From Mycoplasma anseris ATCC 49234 (GTDB lineage Bacteria; Bacillota_I; Bacilli_A; Mycoplasmatales; Metamycoplasmataceae), in NCBI RefSeq assembly GCF_000702805.1, contig NZ_JNJX01000001.1, forward strand, positions 84,252 through 148,251: a DNA stretch of 64,000 nucleotides, in the 5' to 3' direction. Position 1 is the stretch's first letter, and every line of letters starts with the position of its first letter. Position numbers and translations under genes: made by a program. The notes beneath the pieces were generated by a model. The model saw only the letters and a list, made by a program, of their open reading frames with translations, was not told the DNA's origin and ran no database searches. This document shows positions 45,930 through 58,082 of this stretch, one piece after another.

Positions 45930-46108
45930 CTAAAGGAGGGCTAAATCGTAATTATGTTGTGAACATTTTGTTATAAATCTTTTTAATGTAGGAAATGCCA
46001 AAAAATATCACTTCATAAAGAAGCAAATTTTCATATCTTGTAGTTGTTTGCATTTCTCTCTTTTAAGCATAGTTAAAATTATAATATTTAATAAATATTT
46101 TATTAAAT

Positions 46109-46133
46109 AAAATCCAACAAAATGTTGGATTAT
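46109..46133 (-). terminator. Terminator after the second potD paralog
   Basis: AATCCAACA and TGTTGGATT arms with a 3-nt loop and a T-rich tail on the minus strand; overlaps the stop codon. Confidence 0.8.
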
Positions 46134-47608
46134 GATTTTGTTTTTTGGTAATAATAATCAATTATGTCAGTTCTTAGTTTTAAATTGATTGGTTGAAAGA
46201 TTTGATAGATAATATTGTGTTGATTTTCAATATCAAAAATTTCAATTGCTTTAGTATCTAATAGTCCATTATCATCAAAGAAATAATGTTTCTTTAGAAA
46301 CTCATTTATTTCATAATAAGCCGGCGTGTAATTAACTGCATCAAAATTAGCTATTGCTGGAAGAAATTCAAAATTATTGTATTCGTTATAAAGTTTTTCT
46401 AATTCAGATGCTCGATACCCAAAGCCTTTAAAAACTGTCTCATTTAAAAATTCCAATAAGGTATCACTTTCATCGTCAGACATACTTTTAGAAATAATTC
46501 AACCGTCTAATAATAAATAGTTATTCTTTGGTCTTACAAAGTCAATTTGTGTTTTGTCCAATTTATCAAAATTGTCTTTAGGATAATAAGCATCCAATGT
46601 ATCACCATTATACATAATAGCAATATCAGCTTTTGTACCTGCTGGTTCAATAATTTGATTGACTAATTCCAAACCATTGGTTACTAATTTATTGAAGTTA
46701 TTTTGCTTAATACTATTATTAGTTGAATCTAAAACAAAATCAGCAAAATAATCAAAAATTTCTTTGTAATTTTGCAATGTTATATTTTCTAAAACATTGT
46801 TATTTAAATAGTTTTTCTTATTAGTTTCAGTAGCAAAAAATTGCCCAATCATTGCATTATCTAAAAAGGAATTTGTTCAATAAACGCCCTTATAATTATG
46901 TTGATTAATTAAGGTTTTTAAAATAGTATCTCAATTAGTATTTTCAAAATGAATGTTTTCAACATTTTTTAAATGTGGGCGATAAAAAGTATTGATGTTA
47001 TAGGCAATAATTTTATCTTGAATAAAATAAGGAATAATATATTGTCAATAAAAATCGCAACCTTCTTTGCCATCAATTTCAGGGCCAATTATATTTTTAT
47101 TTTTATCATAAATTAAATAAGGTTTTAATAACCGATTGTTTTTTCCTCTTAATTCCTCATTATTAGGGTTTATTTCTTTGATTTTCTCAATAATTCAATT
47201 ATCAAATTTATCTAAATGTTGTCTTACAATCGGAGAATAAAAACTATAAATTTCTTCTTTATTTTGAGTATTAAATAATTTATTAAAGTTGATTTTCTTT
47301 ATTTTATTTTCCAAAATTAGTTGCGCTATTTGATGATCACTACCAACTCCAGCAACTGTTTTTTCAGTATTAATTGCCTTTGTAAATTCATTGATCTCAG
47401 TAAAAACATGATATGAATATTTTTTCTTCACTTTATCAATAATTTTTTTATTTAAATATGATTCATAATTATAAATACTTACATGGTAAGGATTTGTTAA
47501 TTTAAAAGCTAAGATTCCAGCAAAAAGTAAAAAAGAGAAAATAATACCAATTATTATGATTGATATTTTAATAACAAAACGTGAGTATTTTAAACTTCTG
47601 ATTTTCAT
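46130..47608 (-). CDS. PotD-like polyamine-binding protein (second paralog)
   Basis: A 492-residue paralog of the PotD at 41169. The two share YNYESYL, the EINEFT/EVNEFT stretch, AGVGSD, IKKINF, AYNIN, IMYNGDTLDAYY (ILYNGDALDAYF) and NNYLLLDGWIIS almost residue for residue. It too has an uncleaved N-terminal helix (about 15-38) and no lipobox. It starts with a TAATG overlap to era and ends at a terminator before potA, so it belongs to the ybeY-era transcript rather than to potABCD. A duplicate receptor with different polyamine preference is the simplest reading. Confidence 0.82.
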
Positions 47609-48489
47609 TAATACCCCATTTTTTTAATTTTATTTAAATCATCTACTCAATTTTCATTCACCTTAACTTTTGTTGTAAGAAAAATTCGGTGTTGAAAAAG
47701 TTCTTCCATTTTTAATCTTGAATTCATTGAAATGGTTTTTATTTTACTTCCATTTTTACCAACTAAAATGCCTTTTTGAGATTCTCTTTTTACATAAATT
47801 GTAGCATCAATTAAATATGGTCTTGTATTCTCTTGTTCTTTAAATTCATTAATCTCTACAGCAATGGAATGCGGCACTTCATTGAATAAATTTTTAATTG
47901 CAATTTCTCTAATAATTTCTTTTGCCATAAATCTCATAGAAACATCTCCAATTTGATCAATTGGATAAAGTGGTTCAGATTCATAAGCATATTTTTTTAT
48001 TTCATTTATTACATCTAAAAAAGTTTGATTATAACTTAAACCAGTTCCTAAAACGGTATCAAATCCCATTTTCTTTAGTTCATTAGCTTTTTCATCTAAT
48101 TGTTCTTTAGATTCCACTAAATCAATTTTGCTAATCAAGGCAATTTTATTTTCAACATTATTTTCTTTTAATTTATTAATAATTCAAAGATCACCTTTAC
48201 CAATTTTTTCATTAGCGGGTGATAAAAATAAAATTAAGTCTACTTCTTGCAAAATTGAATAAGACTTTTGATTCAATTTTTCTGATAAGGCAAATTCACC
48301 TTTATGAATGCCAGGAGTATCTATAAAAATTATTTGAAAATCTTCTTCATTATAAATGCCTTTTATATCGTCCCTAGTAGTTTGAGCATAATTTGATACA
48401 ATTGAGAGATCATAATTCAAAATATTATTTAATAAAGTACTTTTACCAACATTTGGTCTACCAATTAGACCAACAACACAAACCTTCAT
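47608..48489 (-). CDS. era: GTPase Era
   Basis: A 293-residue GTPase required for 30S subunit assembly. G1 is GRPNVGKST (about residue 10), the switch region QTTRDDIKGI, G3 DTPGIHK, and G4 SKID; the C-terminal KH domain is seen in VKRESQKGILVGKNGSKIK. Length is standard. ybeY lies 4 nt upstream and the PotD paralog is coupled by one base at the end. The ybeY-era pair is common in bacteria because both act in ribosome maturation. Confidence 0.96.
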
Positions 48490-48493
48490 TTCA

Positions 48494-48946
48494 CTAACCT
48501 CTTGTTATATTTAATCTTTTCATAATATTTTCAACGTGATTATTCATAATTTTTGCTTCTTCATTGGTTAGATGATCAAAACCAAATAAATGTGCTATTC
48601 CATGAGCAAAAATATAGCAGAATTCTCTTCTTAAACTATGATTAAATTCTTTAGCTTGTTTTTTAATTTTTCAAGGAGAAATAATAATTTGTCCTAACGG
48701 TAAAAAACCTAAAAAATTTAATTCTTTTTCACATTCTAAAGGGAAACTTAGAATGTCTGTTGTGTAATTTTTATTTCTAAATTGATTGTTTAATTTTTTC
48801 ATTTTAAATTTATTTACAAATAAGACATCCACTTGTAAATCTTTGTTAGTGTCGAATTCTATTTGTGCTTCTTTTAGTATATTTAAGAAATCTTCTTTAA
48901 ATTTAAATGAATGGAAACTTTTATTTTTATAGTTTAAATTATTCAT
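48494..48946 (-). CDS. ybeY: Endoribonuclease YbeY
   Basis: A 150-residue metal-dependent RNase for 16S rRNA 3'-end maturation and ribosome quality control. The zinc motif reads HGIAHLFGFDH near residue 120, with three histidines in the usual HGxLHLxGYDH order, and TDILSFP precedes it. No Shine-Dalgarno; a near-perfect promoter lies 8 nt before the ATG, so the mRNA is probably leaderless. It is directly upstream of era. Confidence 0.94.
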
Positions 48947-48954
48947 ATTTCAAA

Positions 48955-48983
48955 ATTATATAAGATTACAAAAAAAATGACAA
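48955..48983 (-). promoter_or_regulatory. Sigma-70-type promoter of ybeY-era (leaderless)
   Basis: On the minus strand TTGTCA, a 17-nt spacer and TATAAT; the -10 ends 8 nt before the ybeY ATG. This is the best promoter in the window. It lies in the 38-nt gap after the C39-ABC gene. Confidence 0.75.
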
Positions 48984-48984
48984 A

Positions 48985-51006
48985 TTAAATTAATTTAATT
49001 TCCTTACCATTTTTAATAAATTTATTATTATGACTAATTTCTATAAAAAATGCCTCATCTTGAACTTCTTTGATTGCCAATTTTAACAAGTCAAAGGCTT
49101 CATTTTCAATGTTTTCAAAGGCTTCATCCAATAAGATTAGCTTATACTTTTTAGTAAATAATGACATGATATTTATTAACTGTTTTTGCCCAGATGATAA
49201 TTCAGTATCACTTCTTAAAATTGTTCTATCTAAATATAAATTAAATCTTTTAAAGATTTGTTCTAAATTATATTTTTGAAAGTTATAGCAAAATCGTTCT
49301 ACTCTATAAGGTTCATTGTTAGTGATAATAGATAATATTGTGTCATTTCTTAAATTTAGGTCATTGTTGTTAATAAAAACATGGTTTCTTCAAGAATTAC
49401 TGTTGAAGTATGATAAATTTTTCTCATTTATAAATATTTCTCCTGTATTGGGCTTGTATAGTTTATAAATTAATTTATATATTGTAGTTTTACCCGAACC
49501 ATTTTTTCCAGATAAGATCATATGGCTAGTAGAATCAAAGCTTAAATTATTGATTATCTTTTTATTTCCCTTGGAAAGACCGACATTGAAAAATTCAATC
49601 TTTTCTATTTTTTCATTGAAAATATATGAATCTTCTTCCTCATCTTTTCAATCCAAAATACTTCTAATTTTAGAAACAAAGATCTGATTTGTTTCTCAAC
49701 TATACATTATTTCAATAATTGTTTCAATAGGAGAATTTAAATATGAAAAAAAGGAAGTAAAAAGTAAGAGATTACCCAATGTTAAAGAAGTCTTAATTGA
49801 TAGATAACTTCCTATGAAAATAATCATCAAGTTGCTAAAATTCTGAATTGCTTGTTTTAAAATTGCTCTTATATTATTTTTATTCAAAAACTTATTATTT
49901 AACTTAAAAAATGTATCAATTTTTCTTTGATATATTTCGAAATTATATTTTTGATTAGATGAATTCTTAGATTCAATGAAATTATTGAAAATTTCAATAT
50001 TTTTATTCATAATTTCAATATTTTGGTTAATGGAATAATTATAAAAACGCTTTAATTTATTTTTGAAAATAAAACTGATTAAAAAATTACTGAAAATAAA
50101 CGAAAACCCAATTAAAAATAATCTTCAAGATATAAAATTCATAATAACAATCATAGCCAAACTGCAAATCGAATTAATTGAGATTAAAATAAAAATGTTT
50201 GTTTGAAAATTAGCAACAACAGGAACGCTTTCTATTCTTTGTATAAATTCTCCGATATTGAGATTTTCTTTATTTTTTAATTGACAAAACATTATTTTCT
50301 CATATATTTGTTCTAAAAGATTTCTTCATATTTTTAAAACAATTCGCTTTTTTAATAAATTAATTAAAAATGAGGCAAGGATTTTAACAATATTTATTCA
50401 TATAAAAATAATAGTCAATTTAAACAAAAATTCATAATTAGCAAAGCCTCATACTTTATCAATAATCAGCTTAAAATAAAAGGAACTTGCAAAAAAGGTT
50501 GCTTGCAAAATCAAAGATAAAATAAAAATGAAAAAATATTTCTTTATACTTATTAAATCTAAATCTATTACACTTTTTTCGTAATGTGAATATTGAAAAC
50601 CTTTTATTGGACTAATTTTAATTAAGATACCAGTAAATTGTTGTTCCAATTCATTGATTGTTAAAATAATTCTTCCTTTAGCTGGATCAAGTAAAACAAA
50701 ATAGTTTTCTGTCCTTTTTTGAAGAATAACATAGTGAAAATAACCATTATTTTTTAATAGCAAAATCATTGGTTCTGTATTTTTCAATTTAAGAAATGAT
50801 TGATAATTGCCCTTTAGAGGCTCTAAAATTAATCCAATTGTTTTTCCTAGCCTTATTAATTCATTTATAGAAATTCCCTTATCAGAATAGTTTACCTCTT
50901 GAGAAAGAAAATTTATGTCGATTCATTTTTTAAAATATTTTTTATGCATAGATTGTAAGCAACAAAGACCACAATTCCTAATATTGTCTTGTAATTTTAT
51001 TCTCAT
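48985..51006 (-). CDS. C39 peptidase-containing ABC exporter (bacteriocin/peptide type)
   Basis: A 673-residue peptide exporter that cuts a leader peptide and exports the cargo. The N-terminal C39 peptidase has the oxyanion Gln6, catalytic Cys12 in RNCGLCC, His91 in FHYVIL and Asp107 in LLDPAKG, all in the normal order. Five or six membrane helices follow (about 150-420). The C-terminal ATPase has Walker A SGKNGSGKTT, signature LSSGQKQ, Walker B LILLDEAFE and a His in EISHNN. Such proteins usually act on substrates with a double-glycine leader; no such small gene was found next to it. It precedes ybeY by 38 nt. All catalytic residues are present, so it should work. Confidence 0.86.
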
Positions 51007-51102
51007 ACTAGAATTATTTCTCTTCTTATTTTTTTCGTTTTTAAAATAGGAAAAAAATGAGAAAGTATAAAATTAAATATTAATTTTTGTAATGGTGCTT
51101 AA

Positions 51103-51111
51103 TGTTATAAT
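51103..51111 (+). promoter_or_regulatory. Extended -10 of lipoprotein gene 51119 (probably leaderless)
   Basis: TG-T-TATAAT ends 7 nt before the ATG at 51119, with no ribosome site. The 112-nt divergent gap also serves the C39-ABC gene. Confidence 0.6.
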
Positions 51112-51118
51112 TTTATTT

Positions 51119-51838
51119 ATGAAAAATTCAATTAAGAAAAAAATATTATTAACATTGGCTAGCATTTCAACTTTGGTAGTTCCATTAACTGTTATTTCAT
51201 GTGCTAAATATCCAACAATTGAAGTAAAAAAAGAAAACTTGAAATATGATGAACAAGAAAAAATCTTTAAAATTCCTGAAAGTGCATCTTGATTTCATGA
51301 TTTTGTAAGATTAAACCCTAACCCAATTCATCCTGAAGACCCAGCTTATGACATTTATGTTTATAAAAAAGGTGAAAACGGTGAAAAATTAAGAGATGAA
51401 AATGGAGAATTTATCATTTTAAAAGACGAGAAGACCGGCTTTGAAAAAGTAAATAATACTCATAAGCCAGCAAAATTTCTTCCAACATATGATAAATACT
51501 TTAATTTGGGTAATTTAAGTGCTAATTATGACTTTAGAATTGGTGCTTGAACCGGTGAAGAATTTGCCAAACATTATCCTTATGCAGCCAGCAAATCTTT
51601 TTATAAACAACATTTAAATAAGAAAAACATCTTGTTTTTCACAATTTATTATGTAACTAAAGACGGTGAATTAGCTAATGGATTTGAAGAATTTGCCAAA
51701 CAATCTGATCAATTTTTTAATAAGACATTTACAACTTTAGAAAAAGCTTGATGACCAGTTTTACCAGGAATGTTTGAAGGTGGTCAAAATTGGAAAAACC
51801 AAATTGATCCTATTGTTGTTACTTTCGAAAGAGAATAA
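51119..51838 (+). CDS. Lipoprotein of unknown function
   Basis: A 239-residue lipoprotein (lipid Cys28 after LTVIS). The mature protein has a Pro/Asp/Tyr-rich part, for example [13 protein letters not shown], and several TGA-coded tryptophans near the end. No family recognised. It stands divergent from the C39 peptidase-ABC gene and 13 nt upstream of gltX, so it shares a transcript with the synthetase. The start codon at 51119 is the one next to the -10; an in-frame start 27 nt earlier would place the promoter inside the coding sequence. Confidence 0.75.
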
Positions 51839-51851
51839 GAGGTTTATTAAT

Positions 51852-53233
<1,382 letters not shown>

Positions 53234-53243
<10 letters not shown>

Positions 53244-53620
53244 AGTTTCAATCAATTTCTTCTTCTAATATGATGAAAGATCAACCAGAACAAATTTTTG
53301 AAACTGATTGAATTGATTATTCTGAAGAAGTTAAAGACAAGTTTTTAGTTATTGAATTTATTGATCAAACAAATACACACCACCATTTAGAAATATCTTC
53401 AGATGAAATTAATTTTAAATATGGTGAACAAAAAGTTCATATGACATTGCAAAACCGCGAAAAAGGTTTATTTAAAAATCCGGTTAAAGACATCTTTTTT
53501 GATTGATATTTAAAATCTGTTTTTATGAGTAAAGAAGTAATTAAATTTAATTACGACATCCTAGTTGATGATCAAATTATTACATCAAATGCAGTTGTAA
53601 TTGAGACAAAAAACATTTAA
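53234..53620 (+). CDS. Small DUF1934-like (YwiB/calycin-like) protein
   Basis: A 128-residue cytoplasmic protein with two TGA Trp codons that begins inside the end of gltX. The alternation of strands (ISSDEINFKYGEQKVHMTL, then FDWYLKS, then VIKFNYDILVDD) and the ending VIETK fit the small beta-barrel family DUF1934 (Bacillus YwiB), though weakly. It could be a family of mollicutes only. It is closed by a strong terminator. Nothing is known of its role; the overlap links it to GluRS expression. Confidence 0.5.
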
Positions 53621-53637
53621 ATTAAAAGCTTATATAT

Positions 53638-53669
53638 AAAATGCTTTAACAAATTAAAGCATTTTTTTA
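53638..53669 (+). terminator. Terminator after the gltX unit
   Basis: AAATGCTTTAA and TTAAAGCATTT arms with a 4-nt loop and a T run. Confidence 0.88.
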
Positions 53670-54022
53670 TTGCAAAATTGTAAATCCTAAATTTATTTAT
53701 AAAGAATTTATTTTGATTTAAGGTTATATTTTTTTATTTTGATAATAAATTTGTGGTTCTAGGTGGTTTTGCATTTGTTTATTATTATGGAGATATTTGT
53801 AGTTTTAACACATCTCTTTTAAGGCATTTATATTATATTGTTGCTAAAGACGGATAATACATGAAAGACATTTAAAAACTTTTTAGATAATTTTAAGCGA
53901 AATTAATATGCCAATAAATAACATGAAACCCCAAAATTTAAATGATTGAATTCAATGAACTACCATTATTATCCTTTGGTTGGCATCATTTTTCATGGAC
54001 CTTTTTTAAAAAAAATAAAAAT
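53670..54022. other. Non-coding or unrecognised stretch
   Basis: About 350 nt of AT-rich sequence between a plus-strand terminator and a minus-strand terminator. I looked for tRNA, tmRNA, RNase P and SRP RNA landmarks and found none. It holds only a tiny frame at 53908 and could be a decayed gene or an uncharacterised RNA. Confidence 0.5.
53908..54009 (+). CDS. Possible 33-residue membrane peptide
   Basis: An open frame MPINNMKPQ... with two TGA Trp and one TGG Trp codon and one hydrophobic stretch (TTIIILWLASFFMDLF) able to cross a membrane. No ribosome site or promoter is clear. A hairpin lies 14 nt after the stop, but it looks mainly like the terminator of the opposite gene. Chance is quite possible at this length in AT-rich DNA. 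Confidence 0.2.
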
Positions 54023-54060
54023 TCCAAGATTAATTAAAATCTTAGGATTCAAGTTTTTTA
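54010..54060 (-). terminator. Terminator after lipoprotein 54102
   Basis: On the minus strand an AATCC-containing stem with one bulged base (AAGATT pairs with AATCTT) runs into a long T tract. It also has a weaker T run on the plus strand. Confidence 0.7.
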
Positions 54061-54101
54061 CTTTATATTTTAATTATGAAAGATTAGATCTTCTCCCTTT
54101 C

Positions 54102-55109
54102 TTAATAACTTAAATTTAATTCAGATTCGCTTAAACCTTCATGTTTTGCAATAGTTAATAATTGTTTTCTTAAACTTTGGACAATCATCTCCCCCCTTTT
54201 TAGAAATTCACTTTTTAAAAGAATTTCATTAGTAGTTGATGAATCATTTTTCAAAAAAGTTTCATCAATAATTTTGAAGTTTCTTTGTCATTGTACATGA
54301 TTAATATTGTCAATAATTAATTTAGTATTTTGTTCATATTCTTTTTTAAATTCTTCATATTGATTGGCTTTTTCTTCGATCATTTTTTGATGTCATAAGC
54401 CTAGTTCATTAGTCAAATTTATAATTGCATGAGAATGATTATGGGAGTTTTTGTCTGAATCAACATTTAAGCTATTTAAATCAGCTTTAGTAGTCAATTT
54501 TTGAGCATCATAAATGTGTTGTTTTACGAATAATCAAACAGCATTTATTGCTCTTTGAAATAAAGATAAATTAATGTCCTTGCCAGATAATCGATCATCA
54601 ATAGTTTTTAAATATTGCAAAAATTCTTTTGATTCGAAAACCAAATTGATATCTACTAAAACTGCATCAACATCTTGAAATACTAATGTATATTTATATA
54701 AAAACAGGGCAAAAGGATTATGTTGTAATTCATTAGCATTATTAGATAACCAATTTCTAACAAAATTTAATAAAGATTGACGATTTTTTTCAATTGTTTG
54801 TTCCGTAGCAAGATTTTTTAATTTATTTTTAAGGATATTATAATGTCTTTTTAAATCCACTCATTCCAAACGATACTGACGGTAATTTGCTTTTATATCA
54901 ACATAAAGTTGAAGAATGTCCCTTTCATAAAGTTTTTCTAATTCTTTTACAGCTTCATTTTGAAAAACAAATTTAGGGGTTTCTTCTTTTTTAATTATGT
55001 CATCATCAATGTTTTCTTCATAATCAATTCTTTTGCAAGCAACAATATTTGATAAAAGCGGCATTAAAACTATTCCACTAGTTATTCATAATCAATTTTT
55101 CTTTTTCAT
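54102..55109 (-). CDS. Lipoprotein with HNHSHA motif, unknown function
   Basis: A 335-residue lipoprotein (lipid Cys25 after SNIVA). Charged, helical, possibly coiled coil near 230-280. At residues 223-227 it has H-N-H-S-H followed by AII, much like the H-N-H-A motif in the lipoprotein at 25223; such a cluster could bind zinc or another metal. It starts with a TAATG overlap to the 616-residue lipoprotein upstream, and the pair faces the ZIP metal transporter gene divergently. A role in metal capture is a guess from these two facts. Confidence 0.72.
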
Positions 55110-56959
55110 TAAATATCCTTTATTTCTATTTTGTCTATACTAAACATTTTTTTGTCAATTGATGTATCATATCCTTTAAAACCATTTCAATATAAATATA
55201 AACTCGCTTTTTTAGTTTCATCTTTGTTTTTAAAATCAAAATCATTTTCATTAGCATAGCACATAAAATCCAGTTTTAAATGTAATCGGCCAATTTGGTT
55301 AGTATCATTTAAAATTTCAATATCAATTCGTTTAATGCCAGAACGGATTTGATTTTCTTTGGTTTCAAGGGCATAAGATAATCAATAATTATTAATAAAA
55401 GCAGTTAGCAATTTGATTTGATATGAATCATTTTTTAAATAAGAGGATTCAAAATTACTTCGAATGTCATTGTTTCAATATTCAAAAGATGATTCTAAAT
55501 GATTTCCAGCTTTTTCTAATAAATCAAAAGCAATTGAATTAGGAATTAAAAATTCTTGAAGCGAAATCCCATTAGGTATTGGACCTAAATCAGGTTTATA
55601 ATTATAAAAATCGTTGGAAGTTAAATCATTTTCATTTTTATAAGTAAGTATTCTTCCTTTTAAACGGTGCCCATGATCATCAAAATTAGAACTTAGTCAT
55701 ACATAATCTTGATAAGTGTTGTTTTTTTTGTAAACTCTTACAACTGCTTTTAATATTTGATCAGTCTTTAAATAATCGGTATATTTAAAATCTATTACTT
55801 GATAATAAGCATCTTCATCTTTTTTATTCTCAGGTATTTGAATATGGAAAATTTCATCTTTGAAAGTTTGAAATAAATACATTAATCCCCTGGTATTTCA
55901 ATATTCAAAACTTTTTGCACCTTTAATAAAATAGTTAATGTTGTCAACAACATTTAGATATTTTTTGCCGTCAATTTCTAATAATGGATTTTCAATATAT
56001 TCATTAAATAATGGCAGTTCTTCTTGTAAACCCTCTTGTCCTATTCCAAATTTTTGATCTGTTTGATAAGTTCTAAAGCCGTTAATATAAAAAGATAACT
56101 TTCTATTTTGTGGATTCAAAATTGATTTATTTTCAAAATCTAAAATATCTTTAAATTGAAATTTAATATATTCACTTGATTGTGAATAAGATTGAACAAC
56201 TTTAGCATTGTCTCAGTCAATCACAACTTTGGATACATTAATGTTGAATTTGTTTAAATATAAAGTTAAAAAAGTTTCGAAAATTTCTCTTTGTTTTAAA
56301 TGTGCATTATCTAATCAGGTAGTGGCTTGGATATAAAATGTCTTAAAAAAATCTCTTAGCAAAATTGCTTCATTATTTTTATTGACCATTCTTCTTTGAT
56401 TCATAAAAAAATAATTTGTATTGGCATCTTGAATCATTCGAAAAATAATTGTTTGCATATCAAAGAAATAAGGATCATTAACCCGATCAAAATCCTTATT
56501 TTTAATTGAAGATAATAAAGAAACCCATTCATCATTAAAACCATTTGCATTGTCAATATCATCAAAACTATATTCTGTCATCATTTCATTGACATTTAAA
56601 AGATCATCATTTTCAATAATTTTTATGTTATCTAATTGATTAACAATTTGTTTTCAATATTGTTGAGTGTGGAAATCAAAAACAAATTCACTTTGAAGAT
56701 TATTTTTTGATAAATGGATTTTATTATTTTTAATAATGGCATTATCAAAATAAACCTTTTTTTGTCCTTCAAAATAATAAAATAATTTCTCATTATTATG
56801 CAGAGAAACAATTTGATTAGGAGTTAAATTTTTTAGATATTTTCTAGAAATTTTATCAATATCTAAATAAGCAGTCTTGTTTGTGCAACTAATTGTTATC
56901 ACAGGAGTTATTACACTAGGTATAATTCCAACAATAAAAAGTTGTAATTTTCTTCTCAT
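55109..56959 (-). CDS. Large lipoprotein of unknown function
   Basis: A 616-residue lipoprotein (lipid Cys25 after VITIS), Asn/Asp/Tyr-rich and with many TGA-coded tryptophans. Stretches such as KLSFYINGFRTYQTD and FKYTDYLKTDQILKAVVRVY suggest beta-rich domains. No known family was recognised. A ribosome site (AAAGGATAT) precedes the ATG. It is translationally coupled to the 335-residue lipoprotein and divergent from the ZIP transporter gene 100 nt away. Confidence 0.75.
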
Positions 56960-57009
56960 TATATATCCTTTTTTACAATTTTTATTATACTTTAAATAGA
57001 TAAATAATG

Positions 57010-57015
57010 TATAAT
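57010..57015 (+). promoter_or_regulatory. -10 box of the ZIP/OppA-like unit
   Basis: TATAAT 44 nt before the ATG at 57060; GAGG serves as ribosome site. The 100-nt divergent region also holds the lipoprotein 55109 promoter. Confidence 0.5.
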
Positions 57016-57059
57016 TTTATAATATTTAATCAAAAAAAGTAGAAGTTGAGGTTTATAAA

Positions 57060-58082
57060 ATGTTTTTCGGAATTGAAAAATTTCAAAATAATTTGGATTT
57101 AACCATTTTTATAAATTTGTTAATTTATATTGTTGTACTCCTAGGAGTGCCAACAATCTTTTTAGCATTTTTATCTCTATTTAAAATTAAAACTTCTAAT
57201 AAACGTTCAATTTATTTATATGCTTTTTCAACAGGAATGTTTTTAATAATAGGAGCTGCTGGGTTTATAAAAGAAGGCTTTTTTAAATTGGAATATTATT
57301 TTCATGACCCTAAATCTGGAGCTCAAATAACTCAAGGAAGTTTAATTAAAGAACAAGGCTATATTGCATTAATAGTTGGAGGAGCTGCTTTAATTGGATT
57401 ATTAATTGTGATTGTGGGAAGATATTTATTTATTAAGTATTCTAAAGTCGAAATGCATGCTCATCATAACGAACATGCCCATTCTGACCATTTAGTTTCA
57501 TTTAAAGATATTGACAATCCCAAAGCTGCCTGAACTGCTATTTTAATGCTTTTAAGTCACAGAATCATTGATGGTTTAGTATTGGGAATATCAGTATATC
57601 AATTAACAGCCTTAGGGTATCATAAAGCTAATTTAGCCTTAATTATTACTTTTAATGTGCACTTATTAATTGAAGTTATTATTGTGTTTTATCGTCAAAT
57701 TCAATATGGGCAAACTAAGGGCAAAGCCATTTTATATAATTTCATTACATTAATTTTGATTATTCCAATTATGTTTTTAGGAGCATTTTTAGGTCAATAT
57801 ATCAATAATATTCAATGATTAGAACCATTTTTATACTGCATGGGGGGAGCAATTATTGTCTTCATGTCAATAATTGAATTAGTTCCTGAATTTATTCATT
57901 ATCGAAATGAAAGCCCAAAAACCATTTATATAACATTATTTGTCTTGGCAATTTCAATTGTTTTAACTTTAATCTTTTTAAGTTTCCATACTCACAATCA
58001 ATCTTCGGGTTCAATTACAGGTGGAATTGAAATTGTAAAAGAATCAAGGAATTGGGGAACGATATTATGAAGAAAAATTTAA
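57060..58082 (+). CDS. ZIP-family divalent metal transporter
   Basis: A 340-residue membrane protein with about eight helices. A cytoplasmic histidine-rich loop holds HAHHNEHAHSDH at 133-144. The fourth-helix motif is SHRIIDG (His167, Asp171), and the fifth-helix motif NVHLLIEV has His201 and Glu205, the binuclear metal-site pattern of ZIP proteins, although the first Glu of HExxE is Leu. Zinc or manganese/iron import is expected. Its end overlaps the OppA-like lipoprotein gene by 16 nt, a tight coupling that suggests a shared job. The C-terminus has a TGA-coded Trp four residues before the stop. Confidence 0.85.

Noticed and set aside
53670..54101. tRNA, tmRNA, RNase P or SRP RNA in the long gap
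   Set aside because: None of the conserved landmarks (T-loop TTCRA, GGAAGCAG-like SRP loop, RNase P core) is present.
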